A stretch of 64,000 nt of DNA. Source: Isoetes taiwanensis. Its lineage: Eukaryota > Streptophyta > Lycopodiopsida > Isoetales > Isoetaceae. A program made the position numbers and the translations under genes. Shown here piece by piece: positions 45,292 through 56,291 of this stretch (positions are counted from its first letter, which is position 1; each line of letters starts with the position of its first letter). The stretch covers positions 124,001 to 188,000 of the forward strand of contig JAJEKV010000328.1 of NCBI GenBank assembly GCA_021234155.1. Reading direction: 5' to 3'. The notes under the pieces were generated by a model, which was given only the letters and a program-made list of their open reading frames with translations, searched no databases and was not told the origin of the DNA.

Positions 45292-46480
45292 AGGAGCAAA
45301 ATCATGATTCCATAAGAGGTCAATAACAGGTCATGATTCCATGAGTAACGAGTCTCAATAATAATCCCAATAACAACTAAATCAGTGTGCATTCAATGAC
45401 TTCAATTCAGTTCGATAATATGCTAAAACGAGTAAGAAATGAATACAGGCATACACATATAAAGAATGAACAAATCTAGTTCTCACTACATAGCATAACA
45501 TAACTACCTCAAGTTTGAGGCATGATGCAGGCTCTTTCCAGGAAAATGAATTGATTTTATCTATGAGTTCATTGCAAGGGCAGGCGATACACTATAACTA
45601 TACTGCAAGTGTCCTAGAGGCCTTATAGGGGACACACAAATAAGATTCAACAAAGCATAGTAGCGTCTTTTGCAACACATTGCAGTTGTGTAGAGTTATA
45701 CAAAGGTATGTGCTATCTCATATGGATGAAAGCATAATCTGTAATTCCGAATCCCAGCACCTGCAATCTTGCATAAAAGCTTTGGAAATCAATGATTATA
45801 AAGAGAAGTTTCTAGTTATGCTATTCCACCAAGCATCTCTTCTCATGGATCTAGCTTACATGTATTACGAAAAGAGTGAAGAGCATGCAACAATCCGCTA
45901 ATGATTGTTTAAAGCTCCAACTACAGATGCATACATAATTTAGCAAATGTACCTGTAGATTGCATTCATTTCAGTAATGTGCAACTGGCATGTAGAGCAG
46001 AGCCTGCAAAAACTAAGAAAGACAATAAGTAATTGAAGTAAATAATCAAGAGTCAAGCAAGCCAACATGTCCAAGATGCAATAGATTAACCTACAATCCT
46101 AGGATTTGGCATCCCTTGCTGTCATTCGAATTACGAGGTCATTCAAAACAGCAACTGAGTCAAGCCCCTTGTGCAGGTTTTCTGCCCAGTCATAGAATAA
46201 CATAGGCTTCAATTACTATGGCAGTAAGTTTAAGTTAGTAGCAGACTCTCATTTCCAGAAATATTGAAAAAACTCTAAAAGGCCTTGTTGTTTGCCGTGG
46301 GATTGGCTGAAAGACCTTGCTATCTATTATGGATTGACTCAGACATTGCACACTGCCCATATCTATTGAAAGACTTAATGATTGCTGGCTTGTAAGTCTC
46401 CTCCTTAAAAAAGACTCCAATTGAATACACAGCAACAGGCATCAATGCCTTCAACATCTAAATGAATGAGACAGCAACAT

Positions 46481-46670
46481 CTAAATGAATGAGACAGACA
46501 TGTAGATATAAGCATAGTTTGACAGCCAAAGGCAAAGAAAGTACAGTGCACCAATAGGAATGATTGAGGAAGAGTACAACTCATGGGTCACGCCGATTGG
46601 TTCAACAAGTTTAAAGACATGAACTAATAGAAATGCAAGCGCTGAACAGAAAGCCATGTGAATCATGGTG
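46481..46670 (-). pseudogene. Possible transmembrane exon of the ethylene-receptor-like gene
   Basis: The minus strand reads [24 protein letters not shown], a hydrophobic helix resembling the third membrane span of ethylene receptors (a LMLVHIIPDLL-type region). It lies about 1.2 kb upstream of the GAF-end exon on the same strand, where such an exon would be expected. The match is short, so this is a suggestion only. Confidence 0.3.
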
Positions 46671-46699
46671 CGGTTGATAGGGAAGTGGGTTTTGTAAGG

Positions 46700-47980
46700 T
46701 AGAATACGTTGAAAAACAAGGAAACTAGTATTTCAGAGAGACACATCAAAGTTCAGATATTAAGTAAACTTAAAAAGGATAACTTATGCACCTATGGGAA
46801 TTGTCAACTCGAAAAATATAACTCTTGATAATTGACAAATGCCTGGGGATACATACCTTCAAAGTAGAAGAGCATCAAAATAGACCGACCTCCTGCATGT
46901 CTCCTCCTGCAAGGACAAGAAAATCAATCAGGCAATATAATGATCGCCTATGGGCTTCAATCTGTAAAGATGAGTCATGGAATTAAAATAATGTAGGCCT
47001 TCGTCTACCAAGCATTATAAGCACATATAGTGAGAAGACAAAAAATGAACGCCCAAACATGCCTTTGTATTGTGATCCTGGGAAAAGAAGGTCCCAGTGC
47101 TGGACCAGCTCTATGCAAAATGTTCTATTCGGAGTCGTCCAGCCAGCTGTGGACGGGTTTCAAAATACTCCAGGGAGTTGTCTGATCAGATACCAAAGGA
47201 GGAGTATTTTTGTGAACACGACAAAGCTTAAGATCGGCATCTTAGCCCTAAACCACACCTCAATCTGTAGCCGAAAATAAATCTTGCTGACCCCTACAAA
47301 AATAAAATTGCAAAGCTTTAAACCTTGAAGAGCGAGAACTGAGGAAAAGGAAGGTTGAATTGGGGTTTGACGCTAATGCACGTCGAAGATCCATGAAAAC
47401 TGGAAAGTGGCTTTGAAACGTAGGCTACTGGTGAAGATGAGGATTCCATTTACCTCGGGTTGCACCTCCTCCCATCTCCGTTGTATTTCTTTGGCGTGAA
47501 TTGATTGGCTAAGACATTCGATACGGCATCCTCTGTAATGGAGTCCACAATAAGCTAGCTTTCATTCAAGAAGATGAAGGAACGGTGCAACCAAGGAAAG
47601 GCGAAAGAAAGGAGATGCCCCGGCCGTATCAGTTACCTTCGATCTAGAATGCCGCCCACAAATGAAGAGGGGAAAGAAAGGAAGAAAAAAAGACCTGACT
47701 GAGTGAGAGACGCTCAGACGCCTCAGAAAGAATCGATGCGAAGCTGAGGAAATCCATCTGACTTGTCGTATCTCTGAATCCGTTTCTTAAATACGTGGAA
47801 TTTTATAAACCTTAGGATTAGTATCTAACGGTTTGAAATATAACACGTATCTCCATGTCAGAAATACTGATGTGGACATGCTACGTGGATAGGCTAGAAA
47901 TGCACGAAAGAGTGTAGGCCTGGTAATAGCACAAGCGAAGCTCCACATTGGTTTTTGCCCTAAGGTTTTTTGGGGTTCTT
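46700..47980. other. No gene recognised
   Basis: Short ORFs only, with no convincing splice structure or motif on either strand. Confidence 0.3.
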
Positions 47981-48000
47981 TTGGGGTGGGGGGGGGGAGG
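47978..48000 (+). repeat. G run, possible G-quadruplex
   Basis: GGGG, then a run of ten G, then GAGGGAG within about 23 bp. Confidence 0.6.
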
Positions 48001-48225
48001 GAGTGGCAATTTAAGATTGTCACAAAAATAGAGAATCAACTCTATAAATTGGACTTTTCTGCTCACTTAAAATTTCACAAAGTCCTCTATATAAACCTGA
48101 AGCATACTCTAAATTTGGAAGAAGTGTTGGAAACTCTAACCCTATTAGAAATGATAGAAGAACAACTTGAGATTGTTCCTGATATGCTTCTTCATATAGC
48201 GTTTGAGAAAACAAAATCATCATAA
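48001..48225 (+). pseudogene. Possible gypsy integrase C-terminal scrap
   Basis: KIENQLYKLDFSAHLKFHKVLYINLKHT resembles the integrase C-terminal consensus (kIg..aYrLdLPahlkihnVFHVSlLk) at low identity. It is followed by a Leu/Glu-rich tail. Nothing else of such an element is readable nearby, so this is a weak call. Confidence 0.35.
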
Positions 48226-48229
48226 TTTT

Positions 48230-49400
48230 TCTGATACTTAGTCAAGTGGATACATTTGCCAATGTAAGATCGACTTAGAGTACTAAAATCAGATTTAGAA
48301 AAGCAGTACCCACAATTCATGGAGCAATGCAAAGGACGTCTCGTCATCAAAATAATGATGTCAATAAAATAGGTGACTGCGGCTTAGAGTAAAGTCTATC
48401 ATCTGGTGAAACGAAAGTAGACAAATTCTAAGAGAGAAAAGAGGGCAGTCATCTGGATAATAAGCATATAGACATGTGCATGATAGGAAAGCACCCTAAT
48501 CTATGGCTATTACAAGGAATAAGCCATCCTCCATGCCAAGGGTGACGAAAGATTAGAAATGCATCATCTTAGACATTGTTCGCATATCGAATGGCTACGA
48601 TGGAGAAGCACCCTCTCTCTATGGCAATAGTCTTTGACAGTAGCACGCCTTGCAACAACAATCAAGCATGTATTTCGAAGTATCTCTAAAGCTTTCTCCA
48701 GTTTTAGTTGGCATCGGCCAAGGATCAGATGGGTAATAGATTTAGTGGTTAGTGCAAGCTTGATGGTTGTAGCACCTAGTTTTAGCCTTAGATGATCTCC
48801 TAAGCTTAAGAACCCTTACCCGAAATCTAGACTAACGAGCGAATTCTAATCATGTTTGTCACGTATGATTAGATTATTTAGATGATAATTTGTTATTTGA
48901 CTCAATTAGTTATGATATGCTGGATGATATCATTATTTTGCGCCACTTGTGCTTGGGGATAAGGGGTAGAAACCTAGGAACCATGCTACATATGCTTCTA
49001 ATGAAGTACCTCCCCTAATGTGACATGTGCATAAGAGCCCGACTTGCAATGGGTGTCGGGGCTAGACAAACTTATAAGGGAGACTTGTCCGATTGCAGTT
49101 CATCACTTGGCGTGTTAAGTCTACTGGGAAAATGTTGTACGCTAGGCCTAATAGCTTATCACTACGTGTGGGCAAGGTATAGATTTGATCCCTTCTAAAT
49201 GATGCGTAGGATTAGGTCGAGTACGGTTAAAGGAAACCACGGCCCTTTAGCCACCTGCAATTGGCATGTGCTTCTGCAAGAGAGAAGTTTCTTCCTGCCT
49301 CATCGGACCAAGGAAGATACAACTTTGGAGAAGTCCTCCCAACTATATCCTCCACAGGCTACATTGTAGTCCAAATACTTTTTAGCCTACCTACAAAACT
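48230..49400. other. No gene recognised
   Basis: No ORF with a motif. The segment precedes the hairpin motif at 49,411. Confidence 0.3.
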
Positions 49401-49410
49401 AGTAATGGTA

Positions 49411-49425
49411 CCCAGCCTTGCTGGG
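49411..49425 (+). repeat. Hairpin motif CCCAGC-CTT-GCTGGG, copy 1
   Basis: It sits inside a longer phrase (AACTAGTAATGG, the hairpin, CATAAATTAGGAAC) that is repeated at 51,143-51,185. It could be a transposon end signature. Confidence 0.5.
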
Positions 49426-49444
49426 CATAAATTAGGAACCTTTA

Positions 49445-49910
49445 ATTTCTTTTTTTTTTTTATTCTCCCTTTTTTTTTCTAACCCCCTTCTCCCTCCCTT
49501 TGCCTTCCCTTTCCCCTTCCCCTTTTTTTCTTCCTCTTTTTCTTATCAGCTTTTTCCCTTTCCTTTTCCCCTTCCTCTTCCTTTTCCTTTTCCTTTTCCT
49601 TTTCTCTTTCCCGTTTCTCATGCATTTTTTTTTTTTTCTCTTTTTGTTTACCTTTTCATGTGTGCCCTTTTCTTCCTTTCCCCACCCTCTTCCTCTTGAT
49701 CACGTGCCCTTTTCCCCATCTCTTTTCCCATTTCTCTCTCCCCTTTTCCTCATGCACTTTTTGCTTTCCCTTCTCCTTTTTCCGCTTCCCTTTTCCTTTC
49801 AACTTTCCATTCCCTTTTCATACTTTCCCCACCCTTTTGCTTTGCGATGTTCCCTTTTTCCCTTTCCTTTCTCTTTCCCCTTTCCCGTTCCCTTTCGCCG
49901 GAGGAAGATG
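49445..49910 (+). repeat. Polypyrimidine tract (C/T-rich)
   Basis: About 460 bp almost entirely of C and T, with CCTTTTCC words. ORFs rich in Phe, Pro, Leu and Ser across it are compositional. Confidence 0.85.
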
Positions 49911-49971
49911 AATTGAGTGAAGAGGAGGATGAGTATGTCACATTTAGAAAACTTTCAAAGAAGCGCCGGGT

Positions 49972-50126
<155 letters not shown>

Positions 50127-50240
50127 TCCCCCCCCCTCCCTCCCTCCTTCCCTTTTCTAATGTTTTTGAAAGCTTGCGTAGTAGATGCTTGTCATTTTAG
50201 TTTAATGGACTGTATGTAGATAGTTTTCACATTATTTACA

Positions 50241-51059
50241 GGTCACAATGGTTCGGGGAGGTGATATTCACATGGACGAGCATGGCCAAGCATGGAAAAC
50301 AGCCCTTGGCCATGCAGTTAAATACCATTGTCGGGATATTGACTTGAACTGGAAACAAATATCCGCAGATGTTAAGAAGAAGATAGTGGAACATATGGAA
50401 TCTAAATTCGGTACAGGAGTAATGGGTCGGGACATTATATATAAAGCTGGTCGGTCGTTCAATCATTGGAAGTAAGTAATTTGTTTGAATCAATTATTAT
50501 CTTGAATAGTATTGTTTATTGTTTGCTTATTATGATTGGATAGGAACTACTTGACTAGAAGTAAAACTCAAATTGCCCCGCTTTATATAGTGCCTGATCT
50601 TTGTGATACATTCCTAGCAAATAGTAAGGTTTATCATACGCAACAAAAGAGAGCAGCTGTTGCGCAAAAAGATGATGAAAAACAAAGATGGGGACCACAT
50701 GGCTTTTCTGGCATGCTTGCAGACCATGTAAGAACCCTATTAATTCATAAACTCTTTTGTTTATTTTATAAACTTTTTGTTTAACTCTGATTTTATATCT
50801 TGTTTAGTTTCGAGATTGGGACACCTATCCGTCTGCCACCACTATCAAAAAAATCAAAGCCAAGCAAACATATAAGTTGTATAGGGAATCCTTGATTGCG
50901 GAAGGTCGAATTCATGGAAACGTAAGTAGAGTGCCTTGTAATTAGATTGTTAGTTATGTACAGTCTGAAACATGGTTCTTGCGGTTTGTAGTTTAAAAGT
51001 GACGATCACATAGGGAAGAAGGGAGAAAAGAAAAACAAGCAGCTGAAAAGGCAAAGAAA
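50241..51059 (+). CDS. Small spliced gene, transposon-type (Transposase_24-like?)
   Basis: Exons 50,241-50,471 (ATG at 50,248), 50,544-50,727, 50,808-50,921 and 50,992-about 51,059 join in frame with GT-AG introns. Readable parts: MVRGGDIHMDEHGQAWKTAL, a Trp-containing basic segment (NWKQISADVKKKIVEHMESKF), GRSFNHWKNYLTR, then KRAAVAQKDDEKQRWGPHGF, and a Lys-rich end. The Trp/basic spacing recalls the Transposase_24 (Ptta/En/Spm) proteins of CACTA transposons, but identity is too low for me to be sure. Other plant DNA-binding or transposon accessory proteins remain possible. No partner transposase lies nearby. The open spliced frame suggests a recent or maintained gene. Hairpin-containing repeats lie on both sides. 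Confidence 0.45.
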
Positions 51060-51156
51060 AGTAGGTGGTCTCATTCTTTTCCTAGTTTCATTCTTGCATT
51101 GGGTGTGTTGAAAAGTAGACGAAAAGGAATATCTTATATTATAACTAGAAATGGAG

Positions 51157-51180
51157 CCCAGCGTTGCTGGGCATAGCTAG
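51157..51180 (+). repeat. Hairpin motif CCCAGC-GTT-GCTGGG followed by CTAG, copy 2
   Basis: A perfect 6-bp stem at 51,157-51,171, with CTAG at 51,177-51,180. A hairpin a few bases before CTRR is how Helitron 3' ends look. The matching 49.4-kb copy has the hairpin but not CTRR. No TC-start or Rep/helicase gene was seen, so a Helitron is only a possibility. Confidence 0.35.
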
Positions 51181-51237
51181 GAACTATAAATGATACACTG
51201 GAGCAAATTGTTAAATGAATTCACGTTCTTAAAATCG

Positions 51238-51895
51238 CTCGAACCTCTACCAAAATAATTCAATGTCCAAACTGAGACTACTTTAACCAATATGTACAGT
51301 AAGCTAATACAATTATTTTTTATCTTGAGCCTATATTTTTTTTTTTATAATAATTTATTCGATTGTTTTAGGGATATATGGTCCATGTTTCAGGAATTGT
51401 TATTTTTACATCCATATCAAATCCCCCTGGAACCCCCCCTTATTTTCCTACATATTACGAGGTGCACCCTGGACTACCACAGTCGTCGGATTCATCGATC
51501 CTACAATCCAGATCGTATGTTGGGGCCCCTGGGCACCTCTCGTTTGACTTATAGTCATTTATAATTGGAGGCGCCTATGATTTTGAAATATGAAATACGA
51601 TTTTGCCTAAGGTTTTGAGGGAATATCGAACCTCTATACGACTTTGCCTAAGATTTTAGAATATGAAATACGGGAGCTCGAGCCTCTACCAAAATAATTC
51701 AATGTCCTAACTAAGACTACTTTAATCAATATACTCAATGAGCTAATGCGATTATTTTTTATGTTGGATCTATATTTTTTTTATAACTTATTCGATTGTT
51801 TTAGGGATATATGGTCTATGGTTTCAGGAATTGTTATTTTTACATCCATATCAAATCCTCTTGGAACCCCCCGTTATTTTGCTACATATGCGGAA
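51238..51895 (+). repeat. Tandem duplication, period about 437 bp
   Basis: CTCGA(A/G)CCTCTACCAAAATA, TTCGATTGTTTTAGGGATAT and GTTATTTTTACATCCATATC occur in the same order from 51,238 and from 51,675, about 90% alike by eye. Confidence 0.8.
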
Positions 51896-52216
51896 TAGTA
51901 ACAATATTTCTACTATATAGTAGTAGCTTCAGATTTAATTTGCTGCTTTGTCATTTTTACTGATTCATTGTCTTGAAGTTGAGCTTTTGCAGACACTAAT
52001 TTGTTAATCTTAGATTCCAAGGAGGTTTTACATTTGGACTTTGTTGTGAAGATTTGTATTACTGGATTGTTTGATAGGCATTTGAAGCATTGATTTTGCT
52101 GAAGATAGGAGTACGTTTTGGACGTGGGCTAGAGTTACATTTTAAGTGGACAAGCTTTATTATGTTTCCTTCTAGTGTTGACAATTATCTTAACTCAAAT
52201 GAACTCAAATGAGGTA

Positions 52217-52835
52217 TGTTTGCTCTCAATTACACAAGCATATAGTTTTGGAATGGTTCTGCGCCTTGGGCTAGAGTTCTTGAAAGTAGCAGAGCAGTTT
52301 GGAGTTTGGATAACACTTTACTGCCATGACATCCTTTGCTTTACCTCTGTCCAGCCTACAAATATTTTCAAGTCATTTGATCCCATCCTCTTTATTCTAA
52401 GAAGTTACATTTAATATGTTTGCTCTCAATTACACAAGCATAATTATAATAGCTTTGGAATGGTTTTGTGCCTTGGGCTAGAGTTCTTGAAAGTAATAGA
52501 GCAATTTGGAGTTTGGATAACACTTTACTACCATGACATCCTTTGCTTTACCTCCCTTACCTCTGTCCAACCGCAAATATTTTCAAGTCATTTGATCCCA
52601 TCCTCTCTATTCTAAGAAGTTACATGGAATATGTTTGCTCTCAATTACACAAGCATAATTATAATAGTTTTGGAATGGTTCTGCGCCTTGGGCTGGAGTT
52701 CTTGAAAGTAGCAGAGTAGTTTTGAAGTTTGGATAACACTTTAGTGCCATGACATTCCTTTGTTTTACCTCTGTCTAGCCTGCAAATATTTTCAAGTCAT
52801 TTAATCCCATCCTCTCTATTATAAGAAGTTACATG
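52217..52835 (+). repeat. Three tandem copies of a ~205-bp unit
   Basis: The phrase TGTTTGCTCTCAATTACACA starts units at about 52,217, 52,419 and 52,632. Each unit continues with GGAATGGTT(C/T)TG(C/T)GCCTTGGGCT and ends near TTCTAAGAAGTTACAT. Copies are about 90-95% alike by eye. No coding sense. Confidence 0.85.
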
Positions 52836-53255
52836 GAAGGCCCAATCTGTATTGCTATAAGGCCTTAATTTTGATAATTCCGTTTTATGTTGACATGGCG
52901 TGGACTTTATGGGACTGTTCGTACTTTGGATAATAGGTAGCAAGAGATTTCTGCCATATGTGCCAAAAATTTTCATGCTTCTTCCAGAGATTTCCATTTT
53001 TTATCAACATGTTTAAGCTATTGGTATATATTATTTTTTAATGCAGTGCGAGAAATTTGTCAAGCTCTATATGATAATTGGCTAGGCCACCTTATCGTAT
53101 TTCAGTGAAGTCTCTTCCTCCTTTGATAGATGCCTGACTGTGTGTGTATTGAACATTGTGTGTATATATTGAACATGTTGAGGTGATGGAGTTCTTCATG
53201 GTGCAAGATGTTCTTAGAAATTACGACCTTAGAGGTTGCATTTGCCATGGGGGGG

Positions 53256-54030
53256 TCTCTTGTATCCTCTAGTCATTCCAGTAATTTTTTAGAACTGTGA
53301 ACTTATATTGATACCTTTTTGGATGCCCTTGCTTTGCTTCGATAATATTATTCCTGCCCTTGATTTATACCTAAACATTTATTATCTCGCGATATGTACA
53401 AGACCTAGGCATTTTTGTGGATGTCATAAGCACTCTAATTAGGTTTTTCATATAACCAATATATGTTTAGGACCTTAAGTTTTCCCCCCTCAATATTTGC
53501 TAAATAAGATCTAGGTTATCCCTTCCTCGCATTTGCCTCGCAATTCGTGATGTTGTATGGATAAACTTCTCTAGCTATTTGTTGGCGTTTTGTTCAAATA
53601 TTTGGATTGCTTTTGGAATGCCATGCATCTTCCATGTAGAGTTTCTTGTATCCTTTGGTCATTCCAATATTTTTACAATGGCAGACCTATGCTGATATCC
53701 TTTTGGATACCCTTGCTCTGTTTCAACGTGATTTATACCTACATTTATTATCTTATTTTATGTACAAGACCTGGGCATTTTGTAGATGTAAAAGCACTCC
53801 AGCTGGTTTTTCTTAATGTCAATTTATGTTTTTGTCCCCAAGGTTTGCTCCTCAGTATGATCCCAATGTCAATAAGACCCACGTTACTCCAATGTCAATA
53901 AGGTCCACGTCACCCTTTCCTCTCATTTGCCTTGCAATTTATGTTGTTGAATGGATGACCTTCTCTTGCTATTTATAGGCATTTTGTTTAGATATTTGGG
54001 GTGCCTTTGGAAATGCTATGCATGGTCATA
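53256..54030 (+). repeat. Tandem duplication, period about 390 bp
   Basis: TCTTGTATCCT(C/T)T(A/G)GTCATTCCA starts the copies at 53,259 and about 53,646. Both continue through TATGTACAAGACCT(A/G)GGCATTT and end in TTTGGA(A)ATGC(C/T)ATGCAT. Confidence 0.75.
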
Positions 54031-54368
54031 AGGAGTTTCCATACCTGCGATACCATCAAACATGACGAGATGTTGAGGTGTCATTGCTTGTGTGGTCCCT
54101 AGCTGAATATAAAAACCTAACCGATAATTTGTTGATGGGTTACCAAGTATAGTTGGTTGTAGATGTTATACTAAAAATTCTCATGTTAAATTTTCAAGTA
54201 GATGGTCATGGGCATCCAGAATTGATGTGCTTTCCTTTTCAAACTATAGTTTCTTTCTGTGAAAAATTATTCTCGCTCCTTGGGTTTGTGCCTATTGATA
54301 TGTGATCCCTCGCACACCTTACTGTCCCTTATCTATAGGCCCTCAACTTGCTGCCTCTGTTTGTACAT

Positions 54369-54410
54369 TATGTTGTTTTAGTGGAGACACCCAGATAGGG
54401 CTTTTCTTTC
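54369..54410 (+). repeat. 42-bp repeat, copy 1 (copy 2 at 55,657)
   Basis: ATGTTGTTTTAGTGGAGACA, CCCAGATAGGGCTTTTCTTT and following bases recur at about 55,656-55,696 with one or two differences. Confidence 0.7.
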
Positions 54411-54559
54411 AGTTCTCTCTCTTCTTGCTTGTTGGTTTTGAGAATTGAATTTATCTTCGTTTCACGATAAGAAGATGAATGTAATTCTCAAAACCATCTG
54501 CCACCATAATTAGTTAGACTCTCTGAGTAGTTAGGATTTTCCTGCTTATAGACTCCGTC

Positions 54560-55290
54560 AAATTTTATGGATTCCTAGCCTTATTAGTTGGGCCCGTGTG
54601 CCATTTGGTGGACCTTGGTATATGATCCTCATGTCTTGTAGCCTTTGTACTACTACATCCTCTAAATTTGGGTGTTGGTAATGAGTTTGTGGCTCTTTTG
54701 TTTGTGTATGGTGGCCTTTGTGCTAGTGGATGGTTGTGATTTGTGGCTCTTGTGCCAGTGGCTATGACATGGTGGCCCTCATGCCAATAGTTGGTCCGCC
54801 TGCTAGTATAGTTGGTTGTAAGATTAGGCTGTTGGTTGTGTGGTTATGGCCTTCTGTACCAATGTGTTTATTATACTACCCCCACTCTTATAGGACTTAT
54901 GCAGGTGTAATTCATAAGCCTATGATGTTCCTTCGTAATTTCTAGTTAGTTAGAGTTTCTCCCCCCTTATACCCCTTTTCCATTCTTCTCCTTCATCAGC
55001 ACATCTGCATCTTCGTGTCCATCTACTTGCTTGCAAACCTTGACACTGCCACACTAATACGCTTATTATGGAAGGCCTTCATGTCTCTTGTGCCAGTGGA
55101 GGTTGTGGTTTGTGGTCCATGTGCCAGTGGTTGGTTGTGAGATTGAAGGCCCTCATGCCTGGTTGTGAGAGGCCCTCGTGCCTAGTTTAGTTGATCGTGA
55201 TATTATAGCCCGCGAGTTAGTGGATGGTTGCAGATTGTGAGCTCTATACTAGGCTATATGGTTGATGTAATAGTCTCGCTTCATTTGCAG
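54560..55290 (+). repeat. Region of short recurring words (GTGCCAGTGG, TTGGTTGTGAGATT)
   Basis: The words GTGCCAGTGG, GGTTGTG(A/G)(G/T)(A/T)TT and GGCCCTC(A/G)TGCC recur many times in no strict period. A degenerate minisatellite is likely. Confidence 0.5.
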
Positions 55291-55328
55291 GTTGATAGTT
55301 TCATGAGCTTCTGGTATGGCTTCATGAC

Positions 55329-55874
55329 TTGATGTTGCAGGCTTGCGCTATCAGCTGTGTTGTAGGAGAATCAGGTGTCATTCCTGCTCTATCAGCCTTG
55401 TATAGGAGAATCGAGTATCAGTGTATTCAAGGATCAAAGGATCATGATTATCAGCTTTTTTCAAGCATAATTATCGACTCATTTAGGCGTTATCATACTC
55501 AGTTGTGTTCAGCTAAGGATCTTTCTTCAGTGTTTCTATTATGGTTGGAATTTTTCCTCGAAAACCCAAAAGGGCGAGGTTTTTTAATCCCGACTATAAT
55601 GGTTACACTTTCAGAGATGCAGCATATTGTACATTGCGTAGCATATTGTACATTGTGTTGTTTTAGTGGAGACACCCAGATGGGGCTTTTCTTTAGCATG
55701 TTGTATGTTAGTCCTGTACGTCCTGGTACAGGACTATTCATGCACACCTCAGACCAGACCAAGAACAAGGCGTCAAATCCAGGTCAAGGTCAGTCATCAA
55801 AAGCGCAGCAGAAGACCACGCAGAAGGTCACGCCTAAGGGTCCAGCAAAGAAGAAGCCAAGAATAGACAGATGA
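55329..55874 (+). CDS. Unrecognised ORF of 181 codons
   Basis: The ORF has a Cys/Leu-rich first part and a Lys/Gln-rich end (KNKASNPGQGQSSKAQQKTT). It contains copy 2 of the 42-bp repeat, which argues against a conserved gene. It lies just upstream of the LTR-like part of gypsy element 2 and may belong to it. No motif known to me. Confidence 0.2.
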   Translation: MMLQACAISCVVGESGVIPALSALYRRIEYQCIQGSKDHDYQLFSSIIIDSFRRYHTQLCSAKDLSSVFLLWLEFFLENPKGRGFLIPTIMVTLSEMQHIVHCVAYCTLCCFSGDTQMGLFFSMLYVSPVRPGTGLFMHTSDQTKNKASNPGQGQSSKAQQKTTQKVTPKGPAKKKPRIDR

Positions 55875-55979
55875 CGACCAGTAGGCGTCAACGTGGTTCC
55901 AGGCATTTCAAGAGGCACCGCCATCATTCCTACAAATCAGGCCTTCTTCAGGAGTCGGCACCGAGATCTGTCAGAGTAT

Positions 55980-56186
55980 CTATATTGGGCCAGAGGCCAT
56001 TGTACTATATATATGAGTAGAGCTAGCATTCAAAGGCTAGATGAGTTTTGGTTCTTGCCTCCATCATTTCTCTCCCGGTTGTGAGAGCTCATGTATTCTG
56101 ATTGATATCAAGAAGTTTTCTTCACACCATTGTGTTCTTCTTTTGTTCTTGTTTTTTCTTTGTTCTTTGCAAATCCCGCGTGACAC
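55980..56186 (+). repeat. Partial 5' LTR of gypsy element 2
   Basis: GGGCCAGAGGCCATTGTACT and TATATATATGAG (TATA) are followed by a T/C-rich stretch and GCAAATCCCGCGTGACAC at 56,169-56,186, shared with element 1. The left limit and the 3' LTR partner were not found in the window. Confidence 0.55.
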
Positions 56187-56291
56187 AGCTCCCGGATTCT
56201 CCTGTTTGATCCAAGGGTCCTCACAGAGGGCTGTCTTGCAGGAGTTCCCGAACCCACCGGGTCTGATCTTTCCTTTTTACTTCTTTCCACT

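Noticed and set aside
55329..55874. Host gene for a Lys-rich nuclear protein
   Set aside because: It contains a dispersed 42-bp repeat and no motif. Kept only as a low-confidence ORF.
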